NCBI GenBank assembly: GCA_030612305.1
Contig: JAUWOG010000200.1
Location: forward strand, 1-5,336
From: Armatimonadota bacterium
Lineage (GTDB): Bacteria; Armatimonadota; Zipacnadia; Zipacnadales; UBA11051
Reading direction: 5' to 3'
Length of the DNA stretch: 5,336 bases
Of the stretch, positions 4,858 to 5,336 are shown piece after piece; within the stretch, counting starts at the first letter, position 1, and each line of letters starts with the position of its first letter. Below the pieces are notes generated by a model that saw only the letters and a list, made by a program, of their open reading frames with translations, did not search any database and had not been told where the DNA came from. A program made the position numbers and the translations under genes.

Positions 4858-5336
4858 ATGAGATACTCATCTGCCCAATGGGCACTGGGAACTCTCTTAT
4901 TGGCTCTGGTATGGTCCAATACAGCATGCGCAGATCTCCTCGAGTATCGTTTCGGTGTGACGCTGCAACTGGACGCCGACGCCAGCTATACGGACACGTA
5001 CCAGGGCGTGACGAGCTACCCGCTAGACCAGAGCAGCTTTACCCCCACGAAGAACACGGCGACGGTTGACTGGGTCAAGGACGACTGGTGGGGCTCATGG
5101 TCAACAACAAGTCTGGAGGACTATACGACGATCTCCGGACAGTATCCGTCAGGCGCGGAGCCGTACGACGTCGAGGCGTACTACTTCGACAACGACGAGA
5201 GCAACATTTACATCTGCGTTGTCACGTCTTTTCCTCCCCCTGCGGGCTACACCGAGATGCGCGATCCTCTCGAGCCACTAGTCGTCGGAGGCGATCTGGG
5301 ACTCGATTTCGGCATCAACTCGCCCCACACGGACAA
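4858..5336 (+). CDS. Secreted protein of unknown function (C-terminus off right edge)
   Basis: ATG 4858 is preceded by GGGAG about 9 bases upstream. The 159 visible residues start with a signal peptide (hydrophobic core WALGTLLLALVWS, cleavage after the ACA at 23-25, before Asp26). The mature part is rich in Asp, Tyr, Thr, Ser and Trp and reads as beta-rich: a QLDADASYTDTYQG stretch (37-50), WVKDDWWGSW (72-81), then EPYDVEAYYFDNDESNIYI (101-119) followed by VVTSFPPP (121-128) and GGDLGLDFG (144-152). I recall EPYDVEA-YFDND-N-Y-VVTSFPP segments in exported proteins that carry PEP-CTERM sorting signals, but the C-terminus is outside the window, so that cannot be tested. The promoter directly upstream is near consensus, implying high expression. 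It is divergent from the CapA-M15 gene. Frames at 4878-5069 and 5066-5281 are shadows of it. No function assigned. Confidence 0.85.
   Translation, partial: MRYSSAQWALGTLLLALVWSNTACADLLEYRFGVTLQLDADASYTDTYQGVTSYPLDQSSFTPTKNTATVDWVKDDWWGSWSTTSLEDYTTISGQYPSGAEPYDVEAYYFDNDESNIYICVVTSFPPPAGYTEMRDPLEPLVVGGDLGLDFGINSPHTD

Overview
The window reads as GC-rich bacterial chromosome. It has ordinary Shine-Dalgarno and sigma-70 signals, a tRNA gene with an encoded CCA end, and long secreted or membrane proteins that do not belong to well-named families. The style of the ECF sigma factor (an NTAASRYRYGLEKL motif in region 4), its short non-zinc anti-sigma-like partner and the secreted helical protein beside them suggest a Planctomycetes/Verrucomicrobia/Armatimonadota-like lineage. 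That assignment rests on remembered family style and is low confidence.

Layout from left to right. Positions 1-697 (minus) hold the N-terminal part of a secreted, mostly helical protein cut by the left edge. Positions 704-1052 are non-coding, with several GC-rich hairpins and an 11-bp direct repeat. Positions 1053-1388 and 1375-1923 (both minus) are a one-helix membrane protein, probably an anti-sigma factor, and an ECF sigma factor; the two genes overlap by 14 bases, so they are very likely one transcription unit. Positions 2028-2211 hold a complete tRNA-Leu(CAG) unit on the minus strand: near-consensus promoter, tRNA with CCA, intrinsic terminator.

Positions 2212-2584 have no supportable gene but carry a group of perfect inverted repeats. 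Positions 2585-2734 (plus) are a decayed fragment of an IS3-family OrfA transposase. It runs into the 3' end of the next gene, whose stop codon lies inside the fragment. Positions 2707-4425 (minus) encode a membrane-anchored protein that joins a CapA/PgsA-type metallophosphatase-fold domain to a C-terminal M15 (VanY/endolysin-like) zinc peptidase domain. A divergent intergenic region (4426-4857) carries a strong promoter and a dyad for the last gene. That gene (4858 to the right edge, plus) encodes a secreted protein with a signal peptide and no certain function, also cut by the window edge.

How they fit together: the sigma/membrane-protein pair looks like a self-contained envelope-sensing switch, and the secreted gene downstream of it on the same strand is a possible member or target of that unit. 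The CapA-M15 fusion points to cell-envelope polymer or peptidoglycan work. The tRNA unit is independent housekeeping. The most distinctive items are the CapA-M15 fusion, the IS fragment at its end, and the unexplained structured intergenic stretches at 785-1041 and 2233-2374.
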